From NCBI RefSeq assembly GCF_014205015.1, contig NZ_JACHMO010000001.1, positions 4,526,001-4,590,000 on the forward strand: a stretch of DNA of 64,000 bases. The letters run 5' to 3'. Positions 33,769-44,030 of the stretch are shown here, piece after piece. The DNA comes from Saccharothrix ecbatanensis (GTDB taxonomy: Bacteria > Actinomycetota > Actinomycetes > Mycobacteriales > Pseudonocardiaceae). The first letter of the stretch is position 1. Every line of letters starts with the position of its first letter. The notes under the pieces are model-generated. The model was not told where the DNA came from, searched no databases, and saw only the letters and a list, made by a program, of their open reading frames with translations. The position numbers and the translations under genes are program-made.

Positions 33769-34263
33769 GTGGAACTCGTAGCAGTGGTCGACCCGGACGG
33801 CACCCCCATCGGCACGGCGACTCGCGCCCGGATGCGTGCGGAAGGGCTGTGGCACGCGTGCGCGGTGATCGTCGTGCGCTCTCTCGACGGGACGCGGTTG
33901 TACGTGCACCGGCGCACCGACACCAAGGACGTCTACCCCGGTCTGTACGACCCGACGTGCGGTGGGGTGATGGCGGCGGATGAGACGGCCGACGAGTGCG
34001 CGGAGCGTGAGCTGGCCGAGGAGCTGGGGGTCTCGGCGGCGCCGGAGTTCCGGTTCAGGACACCTTTCGTGGACGGAACTATCCGGTACGTGGCGCACGT
34101 TTACGACGTGCGCAGCGACGGACCGTTCACCCACCAGCCGGAGGAAGTGGCCTGGGGCGGCTGGATGGATCTGGAGGAGGTGCGGGCAAAGGCGGAAGAC
34201 CCGGAGTGGCCTGTCGTGCCGGACGGTCGGGCCCTGATCCTGGAGTGGTTCAGATGGGCATGA
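33769..34263 (+). CDS. Nudix hydrolase
   Basis: 164 residues with a perfect Nudix box, G-x5-E-x7-REUxEExGU, in GVMAADETADECAERELAEE followed by LGV. The N-terminus (ELVAVVDPDGTPIGTATRAR) and the early HACAVIVVRS strand resemble the IPP-isomerase-like Nudix subgroup (YfcD). It is predicted to hydrolyse a nucleoside diphosphate-linked compound; the substrate is not predictable. AGGGAGG lies about nine bases before GTG 33769. The downstream gene starts 10 bp inside it. Confidence 0.88.
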   Translation: MELVAVVDPDGTPIGTATRARMRAEGLWHACAVIVVRSLDGTRLYVHRRTDTKDVYPGLYDPTCGGVMAADETADECAERELAEELGVSAAPEFRFRTPFVDGTIRYVAHVYDVRSDGPFTHQPEEVAWGGWMDLEEVRAKAEDPEWPVVPDGRALILEWFRWA

Positions 34264-34553
34264 TGTTCGCGATGTCGATCCCCGGCCTGGCCGTGCTCCT
34301 CGTCGTGCTGGCGGCTGGTGAGCGGGTCTGGCGGGCGATCCGGCGGCGCAGGGGCACCCCGCCGGTGGTCTCCGCGGCCGCGTTCGACGAGTTCACCACG
34401 CTGTTCTCCGGGAGCAAGCACATCGAGCTGCGGCAACGCGAGGTGACGCTGATGCTGGGCGACGACGAGGAATCCGCCGCGCCGCCGCGCGGGCCGGTCG
34501 ACCTCGACTCGGGCCGGATCCGGCTCATTCCCAAGGGAGGGACGACCGAGTAG
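34254..34553 (+). CDS. small membrane-anchored protein, DUF6191-like
   Basis: 99 residues. One N-terminal membrane helix (MSIPGLAVLLVVLAAGERVW) is followed by an Arg-rich stop-transfer (RRRRG) and a cytoplasmic part with the pattern FDEFTTLFSGSKHIELRQRE that is typical of DUF6191 proteins of actinomycetes. The function is unknown. ATG 34254 overlaps the Nudix stop by 10 bp. The end overlaps the convergent aldo-keto reductase by 29 bp. Confidence 0.7.
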   Translation: MGMMFAMSIPGLAVLLVVLAAGERVWRAIRRRRGTPPVVSAAAFDEFTTLFSGSKHIELRQREVTLMLGDDEESAAPPRGPVDLDSGRIRLIPKGGTTE

Positions 34554-35454
34554 CCCAGTACTGCCCGGCCGGCTCGGCGCACTCCGCCAACTCGTCCAAC
34601 TCGTCCGGCTCCAGGTGGACGTCCTGGGCCTTCAGGTTGGCGTGCAGCTGGTCCGGGCTCGCCGCCCCGGACAGGACCACGTCCGCCCACGGTTGGGCGC
34701 ACACGGCCGCCAGCGCGATCGCGTCCGGCCCCACGCCGTGTTTGGCGGCCAGCTCGCGCACACGTGGTGGCGGGTCGACGGCCAGCCTGCCGTTGGCCAG
34801 GCCCTCCTTGACGAACACCTCCGCCCCTGACTCCTTGGCGGACGCCAGCTCCGGGCCCACCGACGTCTCCAGCACGTTCCAGGTGGACTGGACGCTCTCG
34901 AACAGCCGCCGCCCCTCCACCTCCAATTCCAGCGCCCGCCGCACCGTGCCCGCCTGGTCCGGGCCGGATGTGGAGAACCCGAGCCGGACGCCCGAGTCCC
35001 GCAGCGCGCCCAGGGCGAGAAGCAGCTCCGGATCGCCGAACAGCGGGCTGTCGGGCGTCAGCGAGTGCACGTTGTACAGGCCGACGTGTGCGCCGAGCAG
35101 CTCCTGCGTCTCCCGCCACTGCCGGGTGAACCGGTCAAGCGAGTGCTCCTTCACCTCATGCGTCTCCACGTCCCGCCGCCAGTCCGCGACGTACGCGTAA
35201 CCCCACTTGCTGGACACCCGGACGTCCCGGTGGCCGCGCGCGGCCAGCCACTGCCCCAGGAACTCCTCCGCCCGCCCGTAGGAACGGGCCGCGTCCACCC
35301 GCCGAACACCGGCCGCGTAGGCGGCGTCCAGGACGGCGTGGCACTGCGCGCGCATGGCGTCCACGTCCCGGTGTTCGGGCAACGCGTGCTCACGGCCGAG
35401 GTTGATGTAGGCGGGACGGCCGAGCGCGGCCAGCCCCAGCGCGAATTCGGACAC
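34525..35454 (-). CDS. aldo/keto reductase
   Basis: 309 residues, TIM-barrel aldo/keto reductase. The VDAARSYGRAEEFLGQWL segment supplies catalytic Asp and Tyr, VSSKWGY the Lys, and YNVHSL lies on the next strand. The C-terminal cofactor loop is QPWADVVLSGAASPDQLHAN. It is likely NADPH-dependent reduction of an aldehyde or ketone. GTG 35454 gives the family start (SEFALGLAALGRPAYI). TACGGT seven bases before it suggests a leaderless transcript. Confidence 0.87.
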   Translation of the reverse strand: MSEFALGLAALGRPAYINLGREHALPEHRDVDAMRAQCHAVLDAAYAAGVRRVDAARSYGRAEEFLGQWLAARGHRDVRVSSKWGYAYVADWRRDVETHEVKEHSLDRFTRQWRETQELLGAHVGLYNVHSLTPDSPLFGDPELLLALGALRDSGVRLGFSTSGPDQAGTVRRALELEVEGRRLFESVQSTWNVLETSVGPELASAKESGAEVFVKEGLANGRLAVDPPPRVRELAAKHGVGPDAIALAAVCAQPWADVVLSGAASPDQLHANLKAQDVHLEPDELDELAECAEPAGQYWATRSSLPWE

Positions 35455-35461
35455 GCCCGAC

Positions 35462-35467
35462 ACCGTA
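35462..35467 (-). promoter_or_regulatory. candidate -10 box of the aldo/keto reductase gene
   Basis: TACGGT on the minus strand, seven bases before GTG 35454, with no ribosome site between. Confidence 0.4.
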
Positions 35468-35531
35468 ACCGCCGGCCCCGGGAGGCCGCCGGACCACATC
35501 GCCGGCGCTGCCCGCTCTGCCCGCCATGCGT

Positions 35532-36299
35532 TCAGGCGTCACGACGCAGCAGCACGGTGGCGCCGGCTCCCAACACCACGAGCAGGTACGAGATCATCAC
35601 CAGCCCGGCGCCAAGGGGCGACAGCGGTGGGTTCGGTAGTTCACCCGACAGTTGCGGAGCGAGGACCGGGAGCATCACCGAGTACGCCCGGTCGTTCCAC
35701 GGGGACGGCAGCAGCAGCGTGAGCACGGGCAGCACGAACAGCAGGCCGCACAGGGTCACCAGCGCGCCGGCCGTGGACCGGAGCAGGAAGCCCAGACCGA
35801 GGCCGACCAAGGCGAGCAGGACCAGCGACGCGGAGTTCGCCAGCAACGTCGGCACCGCGTCGCCTAACGAGTCGTACGCCGAGATCGGCTTCGGCCGGTC
35901 CCCGGTGATCAGCTCGCCGGTCAGGTAGGCCAGCAGCGTGGTGACGACCGCGACGACCGCGGACACACCGGCCACCACGAGCGTCTTGGCGGCCAGATAG
36001 GCCTTGCGTCTCGGCACGGACACCAGAGCGGTCCGGATCATGCCGCTGCCGTATTCGGAGGTGACCGCCAGCGCGCCGAGGACACCCAAGCAGAACTGGC
36101 CGAACGGGACCACCATCACCCCCGGATCAGCAGCCCCGAACCGCTGTTGGAGGTCCGGGGGCGAGCTGTCCCAGTCGGCTGTCATCAGGTACGAGATCAA
36201 CGCACCGCCCAGTAGCGCGACGGCGATCGCGAGCAGCACGTACGACGTCGAGCGGACCGATCGGAGCTTCAGCAGTTCGGAGTTCAGGACGTCGGTCAT
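35532..36299 (-). CDS. ABC-2 type transporter permease
   Basis: 255 residues with six predicted membrane helices. The N-terminus LNSELLKLRSVRSTSYVLLA is the typical cytoplasmic helix of ABC-2 permeases, and EYGSGMIRTALVSVPRRKAY is the conserved coupling segment. It overlaps the ATPase stop in an ATGA arrangement, so the two form one exporter. Cargo is unknown; exporters with an adjacent NarL-type two-component pair often act in antibiotic or envelope stress resistance. Confidence 0.87.
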   Translation of the reverse strand: MTDVLNSELLKLRSVRSTSYVLLAIAVALLGGALISYLMTADWDSSPPDLQQRFGAADPGVMVVPFGQFCLGVLGALAVTSEYGSGMIRTALVSVPRRKAYLAAKTLVVAGVSAVVAVVTTLLAYLTGELITGDRPKPISAYDSLGDAVPTLLANSASLVLLALVGLGLGFLLRSTAGALVTLCGLLFVLPVLTLLLPSPWNDRAYSVMLPVLAPQLSGELPNPPLSPLGAGLVMISYLLVVLGAGATVLLRRDA

Positions 36300-37546
36300 C
36301 GGGCGGTCTCCGTAGTGCTGGGCTCGGCAGGGTGGCGATCGGCAGCGCGGAACTCGGCAGATCGGTCATCAGCCGGGCGTGGATTGGCGGTGCGGGAGTC
36401 GGCGGGGACGGGACCGCCGCTGTGGGTACCGGCCGGGCGGGCACCGGCGGAACGGGAATCGGCGCGGCGAGCACCAGCCGGACGGGGATCGGCAGGGCTG
36501 GGATCGACAGGGCTGGGATCGGCAGGGCGGGCATCGACAGGGCGGGCATCGACAGGGCGGGAGTCAGCGGGGTAGGGATCGACGCGGCGACCACCAGCCG
36601 GGCGGGAGTCGGCGGGGCGGGAGTCGGCGGGGCGGGAGTCGGCGGGGCGGGAGTCGGTGCGGTATTCGGTGCTGTCCTCGGTCAGTTCGAGGTAGGCGTC
36701 CTCCAGGGACGCGCTTCGCGGGGTCAGCTCGTGGATTGGGATGTGGTGGTGGGCGGCGAGGTCGGCGATGGCCGGTGCGTCCAGGCCCTGCACCAGCAGG
36801 GCGCCGTCCTCCGGTCTGGCCGTCGCGCCTGCCGCGGCGAGAACCGCGGCCAACGCGTCCGGCATGGGCGAACGGACCAGCACGTCCTTCCTGAACTTCT
36901 CCTGGAGGTCCCGCATGGACGCCTCCAGGATCAACTTGCCGCGACCGATCACGATCACTCGATCCGCCGTCAGCGCCATCTCGCTCATCAGGTGGCTGGA
37001 CACCAGCACCGTGCGACCTTCCCTGGCCAGGTCGCGCATCAGGTGGCGGATCCAGCGGATGCCCTCCGGGTCCAGGCCGTTCACCGGCTCGTCGAACAAC
37101 AGCACGCCCGGATCGCCCAACAGGGCCGCCGCCACGCCGAGGCGTTGCTTCATGCCCAGCGACAGCGAGCCCACCCGCCGTCTCGCCACCCCCGCCAAGC
37201 CCACCTGCTCGAGGGTCGCCACGACCCGGCTGTCCTTGATGCCGTTGCTCCGGGCCAGCACCCGGAGGTGGTCGTAGGCCGACCGGCCGCCGTGCACCGC
37301 GCCCGCGTCGAGCAGCGCGCCGACGTGGTGCAGAGGACGGTGGATGTCGGCATACCGACGCCCGTCGACCAGGGCCTCACCGCTGGTCGGGCGGTCCAGG
37401 CCGAGGATCGCCCGCATGGTGGTGGACTTGCCCGCCCCGTTGGGGCCGAGGAAGCCCGCGACGTAGCCGGGTTTCACCTCGAACGTGAGGCCGTCCACGG
37501 CCCTGGTGGCGCGGTAGCGCTTGGTCAGTTGCCTTACTTGGATCAT
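36296..37546 (-). CDS. ABC transporter ATPase with long repetitive C-terminal tail
   Basis: 416 residues. The first ~300 form a normal ABC-2 ATPase: Walker A GFLGPNGAGKSTTMRAILGL, signature VGSLSLGMKQRLGVAAALL, Walker B VLLFDEPVNGLDPEG and H-loop VSSHLMSEM. The remaining ~115 residues are degenerate pentapeptides (DSRPA, DARPV, DPSPA, GARPA) coded by a 15-bp DNA repeat and predicted to be disordered. Related ATPases stop near residue 305-310, so the tail is an expansion. ATG 37546 starts the family sequence IQVRQLTKRYR. It is divergent from a histidine kinase. Confidence 0.88.
   Translation of the reverse strand: MIQVRQLTKRYRATRAVDGLTFEVKPGYVAGFLGPNGAGKSTTMRAILGLDRPTSGEALVDGRRYADIHRPLHHVGALLDAGAVHGGRSAYDHLRVLARSNGIKDSRVVATLEQVGLAGVARRRVGSLSLGMKQRLGVAAALLGDPGVLLFDEPVNGLDPEGIRWIRHLMRDLAREGRTVLVSSHLMSEMALTADRVIVIGRGKLILEASMRDLQEKFRKDVLVRSPMPDALAAVLAAAGATARPEDGALLVQGLDAPAIADLAAHHHIPIHELTPRSASLEDAYLELTEDSTEYRTDSRPADSRPADSRPADSRPAGGRRVDPYPADSRPVDARPVDARPADPSPVDPSPADPRPAGARRADSRSAGARPAGTHSGGPVPADSRTANPRPADDRSAEFRAADRHPAEPSTTETAR
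36470..36665 (-). repeat. 15-bp minisatellite within the ABC ATPase gene
   Basis: A degenerate array with a 15-base period, cleanest at about 36600-36655 where GGCGGGAGTCGGCGG is repeated head to tail four times. It codes the DSRPA pentapeptides on the minus strand and stays in frame. Confidence 0.85.
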
Positions 37547-37582
37547 GGGGATGAGCGTGCTCGGTTGGCGGGCTGGGCGGAT

Positions 37583-37622
37583 CGGACCGAGGTCCGGGAT
37601 CTGATGTCGGACCGTGGTCCGA
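37583..37622. promoter_or_regulatory. twin CGGACC-N2-GGTCCG palindromes between ABC exporter and kinase
   Basis: CGGACCGAGGTCCG (37583-37596) and TCGGACCGTGGTCCGA (37607-37622), centres 25 bp apart, in the 113-bp divergent gap. This is a likely response-regulator binding region serving the exporter, the kinase operon, or both. Confidence 0.6.
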
Positions 37623-37659
37623 CGCCCGGCCCGGCGAACGCCGATTACCGTGCCGTCGT

Positions 37660-38784
37660 GTGCCGATCGTGAAATCACGACTCCTGCGGTTTCTGCCGAC
37701 TGCGTACCTGTACGCGCTGGACCTCGCCGCCGCCGTGGCGGTGGTCCTCGTGTACCTGACGTTCGCCGAGGTGAGCACCGCACCGCCATGGCTGGGCTAC
37801 CCGCTGGCGCTGCTGATCGGCGCGCCGCTGGCGATGCGGCGGGGCCGACCCCTGCTGACGCTCGGGATCGTCCTGACGGCGCAGACCGTGGCCACGATCG
37901 CCCACGTCACCCTGGAGCCCTACGGCGCGACCGCGTTCGCGATGTACATGGTGGCCGCGACCTGCGAACGCCGCGTGGCGGTGGGCGCGCTGGCCGGTTC
38001 ACTGGGGGTGGTGGCGGTGGCGGTGTTCATCGCCGAGCCGTGGCCGGAGGACGCCGGGCTGGTCCTGTTCGCGGCGCTGGCCATCGGGGCGGCGTGGGCG
38101 CTCGGCCGCACCACCTTCATCCGCCGGTCCTACGAGGCCAGACGGGCCGCCGAGGCGGCGTCCAAGGCCATCGCCGACGAGCGGATGCGGATCGCCCGCG
38201 AGCTGCACGACGTGGTCGCGCACAGCCTGAGCCTCATCACGGTCAAGGCCGGCGTCGCCGCGCACGTGGCGTCGTCGCGGCCCGAGCAGGCCCACGAGGC
38301 CCAGGAGGCGCTGCGGGTGATCGAGAGCGCGTCGCGCGGCACCCTGGTCGAGATGCGGCGGTTACTCGGCGTGCTGCGCTCGGAGGACAGATCGGTGGAA
38401 CTGGCGCCCATGCCCGGTATTGACGATCTGCCCGAGTTGGTGTCACGGGTGGAGCTCGCCGGGGTGTCGGTGGAGCTGACGGTGTCCGGCGAGGTGCCCG
38501 ACGGCCTGGCGTTGACCGCGTACCGGATCGTCCAGGAGTCCGTCACGAACGTGGTGAAACACGCCGCGCCGGCCTCCTGCACGGTCTCGATCGTCGTAGG
38601 GGATGCTTCCGTGGTGATCTCGGTGGTCGACGACGGACCAGGGGAACGGGTGTTGGCCGGTCGCGGCGGAGGGCACGGGTTGATCGGGATGCGGGAACGG
38701 GTGGCGGTGTACGGCGGCACGTTCACGGCCGGGCCGCTGGCCGATGGCGGTTTCGCCGTGCGCGCCGAGGTGCCGCTGTCGTGA
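37660..38784 (+). CDS. NarL-type sensor histidine kinase
   Basis: 374 residues. Four to five membrane helices lie within residues 10-150. HisKA_3 with phospho-acceptor His183 (ERMRIARELHDVVAHSLSLI) follows, then HATPase_c (SVTNVVKHAAPASCTVSI, VVDDGPGERV, GHGLIGMRERVAVYGGTF). It is an intramembrane-sensing type with little extracytoplasmic loop, commonly paired with ABC exporters. The GTG overlap with the regulator indicates coupling. TACCGT eight bases before GTG 37660 may be the -10 box. Confidence 0.88.
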   Translation: MPIVKSRLLRFLPTAYLYALDLAAAVAVVLVYLTFAEVSTAPPWLGYPLALLIGAPLAMRRGRPLLTLGIVLTAQTVATIAHVTLEPYGATAFAMYMVAATCERRVAVGALAGSLGVVAVAVFIAEPWPEDAGLVLFAALAIGAAWALGRTTFIRRSYEARRAAEAASKAIADERMRIARELHDVVAHSLSLITVKAGVAAHVASSRPEQAHEAQEALRVIESASRGTLVEMRRLLGVLRSEDRSVELAPMPGIDDLPELVSRVELAGVSVELTVSGEVPDGLALTAYRIVQESVTNVVKHAAPASCTVSIVVGDASVVISVVDDGPGERVLAGRGGGHGLIGMRERVAVYGGTFTAGPLADGGFAVRAEVPLS

Positions 38785-39425
38785 TCTCGGTGGTGGTCGT
38801 GGACGACCAGGCGCTGCTGCGCGGCAGTTTCCGGGTGCTCGTGGACTCGGAGCCTGACCTGCGGGTCGTCGGCGAGGCCGGTGACGGCGCCGAGGCGGTG
38901 TCCGTGGTGCGCGAGGTGTCCCCCGACGTGGTGCTGATGGACATCCGGATGCCCGGCGTGGACGGCATCGCGGCGACCCGCGAGATCTGCTCCTCCTCGA
39001 CCGCCCGGGTGCTGATCCTGACCACGTTCGACCTGGACGAGTACGTGTACTCGGCGCTACGGGCCGGTGCGAGCGGGTTCCTGCTCAAGGACACTCCCCC
39101 GGCCGACGTGCTGGCCGCCGTGCGCGTCGTGGCCGCCGGAGACGCCCTGCTGGCGCCCTCGGTGACCCGCCGTCTGGTGGCCGAGTTCTCCCGCACGCCG
39201 GAACCCCGTACGGTCCGCCTCGACGGGATCACCGAACGTGAGCAGGATGTGCTGATGCTGATCGCGCGCGGCAGCTCCAACTCCGAGATCATGGCCGAGC
39301 TGCACCTGTCGCCAGGCACGGTGAAGACCCACATCGGCCGCCTGCTGCACAAGCTCCAGGCCCGCGACCGGGCCCAACTGGTGATCGCCGCCTACGAGTC
39401 CGGGCTGGTCACCGCCCGGTCGTGA
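38781..39425 (+). CDS. NarL/FixJ response regulator
   Basis: 214 residues: a receiver domain with phospho-acceptor Asp54 (VVLMDIRMPGVDG) and Lys in FLLKDTPPADV, then a LuxR helix-turn-helix (ITEREQDVLMLIARGSSNSE, SPGTVKTHIGRLLHKLQ). It is the partner of the preceding kinase (GTGA overlap) and probably binds the twin palindromes at 37583-37622 to switch on the divergent exporter. A strong hairpin terminator follows. Confidence 0.9.
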   Translation: MISVVVVDDQALLRGSFRVLVDSEPDLRVVGEAGDGAEAVSVVREVSPDVVLMDIRMPGVDGIAATREICSSSTARVLILTTFDLDEYVYSALRAGASGFLLKDTPPADVLAAVRVVAAGDALLAPSVTRRLVAEFSRTPEPRTVRLDGITEREQDVLMLIARGSSNSEIMAELHLSPGTVKTHIGRLLHKLQARDRAQLVIAAYESGLVTARS

Positions 39426-39470
39426 GCAGCGGCCGACGAAGACTCCGGGGACCTGAGGCCCCGGGACGCG

Positions 39471-39507
39471 GAACGCCCGCCCGGCCATCTCGGCCGGGCG
39501 GGCGTTC
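39471..39507. terminator. bidirectional terminator between response regulator and ARC
   Basis: A perfect 16-bp stem (GAACGCCCGCCCGGCC and complement) with a five-base loop between convergent genes. A second, weaker hairpin (CCGGGG/CCCCGG) precedes it at 39445-39464. Confidence 0.88.
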
Positions 39508-39540
39508 CAGGCGGGTTGCGGTTGTCTGCGCTTGCCGGTG

Positions 39541-41340
39541 TTACAGGTATTGACCGGTGTTGGTGGCCGTGTCGATGGCGCGACCCGACTCCTGGTTCTT
39601 GCCGGTCACGAGCGTGCGGATGTAGACGATCCGCTCGCCCTTCTTGCCCGAGATCCTGGCCCAGTCGTCCGGGTTGGTCGTGTTGGGCAGGTCCTCGTTC
39701 TCGGCGAACTCGTCCACGATCGCGTCCAGCAGGTGGCGCACCGACAAGCCCGGCTGCTTGGTGTCCAGCAGGCTCTTGATGGCCGCCTTCTTCGCGCGGT
39801 CGACGATGTTCTGGATCATGGCGCCGGAGTTGAAGTCCCGGAAGTACAGGACCTCCTTGTCACCGTTGGCGTAGGTGACCTCCAGGAACCGGTTCTCCTC
39901 GGACTCCTCGTACATCCGCTCGACCGTGTGCTGCACCATGCCGTCGATGCAGGCCACCGGGTCGCCGCCGAACTCGGCCAGGTCGTCGGCGTGGATCGGC
40001 AGGTCGGGCGTGAGGTACTTGAAGAAGATGTCCTTCGCGCCTTCGGCGTCCGGACGCTCGATCTTGATCTTCACGTCGAGCCGGCCCGGACGCAGGATCG
40101 CCGGGTCGATCATGTCCTCACGGTTGGAGGCGCCGATCACGATCACGTTCTCCAGGCCCTCGACGCCGTCGATCTCGCTGAGGAGCTGGGGCACGATCGT
40201 GGTCTCGACGTCCGACGACACGCCACTGCCGCGGGTCCGGAAGATCGAGTCCATCTCGTCGAAGAACACGATCACGGGAGTGCCCTCGGAGGCCTTCTCC
40301 CGGGCCCGCTGGAAGATCAGCCGGATGTGGCGCTCGGTCTCGCCCACGAACTTGTTGAGCAGTTCGGGACCCTTGATGTTGAGGAAGTAGCTCTTGGCTT
40401 CGCGGTGGTTCTCGCCACGGGCGGCGTGAACCTGCTTGGCCAGGGAGTTCGCCACCGCTTTCGCGATGAGCGTCTTCCCGCAGCCGGGAGGGCCGTACAG
40501 CAGCACGCCCTTGGGCGGGCGGAGCTTGTACTCGCGGAACAGGTCGGCGTGCAGGAACGGCATCTCCACGGCGTCGCGGATCTGCTCGATCTGCCGGTAG
40601 AGGCCACCGATGTCCTCGTACCTGACATCGGGCACCTCCTCCAGCACCAGGTCCTCGACCTCGGCCTTCGGCACCCTTTCGTACGCGAAGCCCGCCTTCG
40701 AGTCGACCAGCAGGGAGTCGCCGGCCTTCAGCGGCGAGTCCATCAGCGGCTGCGCCAGCCAGACGACCCGCTCTTCGTCGGCGTGTCCGACGACGAGGGC
40801 GCGGCCGATCGAGCTGTCCTCGATCTCGGAGTGCAACACCTCACGCAGCGTGCAGACCTCGCCGGTGCGCTCGAAGTCGCCGCCCTCGACCACGGTCAAC
40901 GCCTCGTTCAGGCGCACCGACTGGCCCAGGACCAGCGACGGTGTCTCCACCGCCGGAGAAACCGAGACCCGCATGCGACGGCCTGAGGTGAACACGTCGA
41001 CCGTGCCGTCGTCGAATCGGGCCAGAAACACGCCGTAACCGCTGGGCGGTTGCGCGAGCCGGTCGACTTCCTCGCGCAGCGCGAGGAGTTGGCTCCGTGC
41101 TTCTCGAAGGGTGTCGATGAGCTTCGTGTTGCGCTCGGTCAGTTGGCTGACGCGCTCAGTCGCCTCGGCCAACCGCTGCTCCAGCAGGCGGACGTGTCGT
41201 GGGGATTCCGTCAACTTGCGGCGCAGCAACGCGATTTCGTCCTCGAGGAACCGGATCTGCGCAGTCAGCTCACCAGAGTTGTTGCCCTTGTTCAGCTCGC
41301 CGCCCTCATCGGGCCGGCTGCCGGGATGACCGTGCTGCAT
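39541..41340 (-). CDS. arc: proteasomal AAA+ ATPase ARC/Mpa
   Basis: 599 residues. An N-terminal coiled coil of about 70 residues (residues 22-96, the Pup-binding part) is followed by two OB-fold interdomains and an AAA module with Walker [21 protein letters not shown], Walker [14 protein letters not shown] and arginine fingers in the AILRPGRLD segment. The C-terminus ends GQYL, the motif that docks into the PrcA ring and opens its gate. It unfolds pupylated proteins and feeds them to PrcAB. GGAGGAGGG lies about seven bases before ATG 41340. Confidence 0.96.
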   Translation of the reverse strand: MQHGHPGSRPDEGGELNKGNNSGELTAQIRFLEDEIALLRRKLTESPRHVRLLEQRLAEATERVSQLTERNTKLIDTLREARSQLLALREEVDRLAQPPSGYGVFLARFDDGTVDVFTSGRRMRVSVSPAVETPSLVLGQSVRLNEALTVVEGGDFERTGEVCTLREVLHSEIEDSSIGRALVVGHADEERVVWLAQPLMDSPLKAGDSLLVDSKAGFAYERVPKAEVEDLVLEEVPDVRYEDIGGLYRQIEQIRDAVEMPFLHADLFREYKLRPPKGVLLYGPPGCGKTLIAKAVANSLAKQVHAARGENHREAKSYFLNIKGPELLNKFVGETERHIRLIFQRAREKASEGTPVIVFFDEMDSIFRTRGSGVSSDVETTIVPQLLSEIDGVEGLENVIVIGASNREDMIDPAILRPGRLDVKIKIERPDAEGAKDIFFKYLTPDLPIHADDLAEFGGDPVACIDGMVQHTVERMYEESEENRFLEVTYANGDKEVLYFRDFNSGAMIQNIVDRAKKAAIKSLLDTKQPGLSVRHLLDAIVDEFAENEDLPNTTNPDDWARISGKKGERIVYIRTLVTGKNQESGRAIDTATNTGQYL

Positions 41341-41578
41341 GTCGGCACCCTCCTCCCGTGTTCGTCCCACGACGATACCGGCGATCACCGACAAAAGCCG
41401 ACACCCTGCGAGTTCCCGGGCGTCATGTGATCACTCATTCCGCCCGCTCGGCCGGAGCAACTGCTCCAATCCGGTGTCAGCCGGCACCCCGCACCCGCTA
41501 CCGTGCGTTGAGCACGAGTCCCACGAGAGTGGTCCGGGCAGTGTCACTGCCACCAGCGGAAAGTTCTAGGAGAACGTG

Positions 41579-42394
41579 ATGTCCGTCCCGCCGCAGCAGC
41601 CGGGTCCCTACGGTCAGCAGCCGGGTCAATTTGGCCAGCAACCAGGTCAATTCGGCCAGCAGCCGGGCCCCGGACAGCAGCCCGGCGGGTTCCCGCCGCC
41701 TGCGCCGGGCTTCCCACCAGGTGGGCAGCAGCCCGGTTACGGCACGCCTCCGGGCGGCTACCAGCAGCATCCCGGTCAGCCGGGGCAGCCCGGCCAGCCC
41801 GGTTACGGCCAGCAGCCCTACGGCCAGCCGGGACAGTTCAACCAGCCCGGTTACGGCCAACCGGGTGGTTTCGGCGGCCCATCCGGCATGCCGCCGAAGA
41901 AGAGCCCCATGCCGTGGATCCTGGGCGGCGCCGGCGCCCTCGTCGTCATCGTCGTGGCGGTCGTCCTGATCCTCAACATGACCGGCGGCAGCAACGGCAC
42001 CGCGAAGGACGCCGCCGACTCTTACGCGGCGGCGATCAACGCGAAGGACTTCGACAAGGTCCGCTCGCTGACCTGCGCCGAGCACCACGACGAGATCGAC
42101 GACATGAAGAAGCTCTACGACCCCGCGACGATGAGCGCGGAGATCGAGAAGCAGCTCGAAAGCCTGCCCGCGGAGATGCGGAAGGAAGCCCAGAAGTCGA
42201 TCGACAAGGCGAAGGACGTCAAGGTCACCCTCGCCGTCGACAACGTGGTCGAGAAGTCCGACACGACTGCCGAAGCCTCGATGTCGGTGAAGTACGAGAA
42301 CGTGCCCGAGGACATGAAGTCGCTCATGAAGGACCAGAAGGCCGCGAAGATCCCGTTCAAGAAGACGGACAGCGGCTGGGTCGCCTGCGACTGA
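41579..42394 (+). CDS. Pro/Gln/Gly-rich single-pass membrane protein with extracytoplasmic domain
   Basis: 271 residues. The N-terminal ~108 are disordered Gln-Pro-Gly-Tyr repeats. One helix follows (PWILGGAGALVVIVVAVVLI), then a ~130-residue outer domain with two cysteines (LTCAEHHDE and the final VACD) and an NTF2-like or DUF4878-type pattern (AKDAADSYAAAINAKDFDKV). It has the same plan as the DUF4333 protein at 5655 but a different outer domain. AGGAG lies six bases before ATG 41579. It is divergent from arc. The function is unknown; envelope association is inferred. Confidence 0.8.
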   Translation: MSVPPQQPGPYGQQPGQFGQQPGQFGQQPGPGQQPGGFPPPAPGFPPGGQQPGYGTPPGGYQQHPGQPGQPGQPGYGQQPYGQPGQFNQPGYGQPGGFGGPSGMPPKKSPMPWILGGAGALVVIVVAVVLILNMTGGSNGTAKDAADSYAAAINAKDFDKVRSLTCAEHHDEIDDMKKLYDPATMSAEIEKQLESLPAEMRKEAQKSIDKAKDVKVTLAVDNVVEKSDTTAEASMSVKYENVPEDMKSLMKDQKAAKIPFKKTDSGWVACD

Positions 42395-42408
42395 GCCGAC
42401 CAGTGCCG

Positions 42409-42444
42409 AAACGGCCCGCACACCACCTGGTGTGCGGGCCGTTT
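42409..42444. terminator. bidirectional terminator between the membrane protein gene and trmI
   Basis: A long palindrome: AAACGGCCCGCACACCA pairs with its complement around a tiny centre, followed by a short T-run (GTTTTC). It lies between convergent genes. Confidence 0.88.
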
Positions 42445-42462
42445 TCGTGGCGAAAGACCTGG

Positions 42463-43921
<1,459 letters not shown>

Positions 43922-44030
43922 GGCTCAAGCGTGCGTGTCGGGCGCGCTCGCGCGCGTCGTCGGACGGACCGACCGCGGGTCATCAGTTCGTAGGACGCCC
44001 GCGCGCCGCGGCCTGTGCTGTGATGACGTC

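Noticed and set aside
36332..37672. A 446-codon plus-strand frame with Gly/Arg repeats opposite the ABC ATPase
   Set aside because: The opposite strand codes an unmistakable ATPase with all motifs; the Gly-Arg repeats are just the complement of the 15-bp minisatellite.
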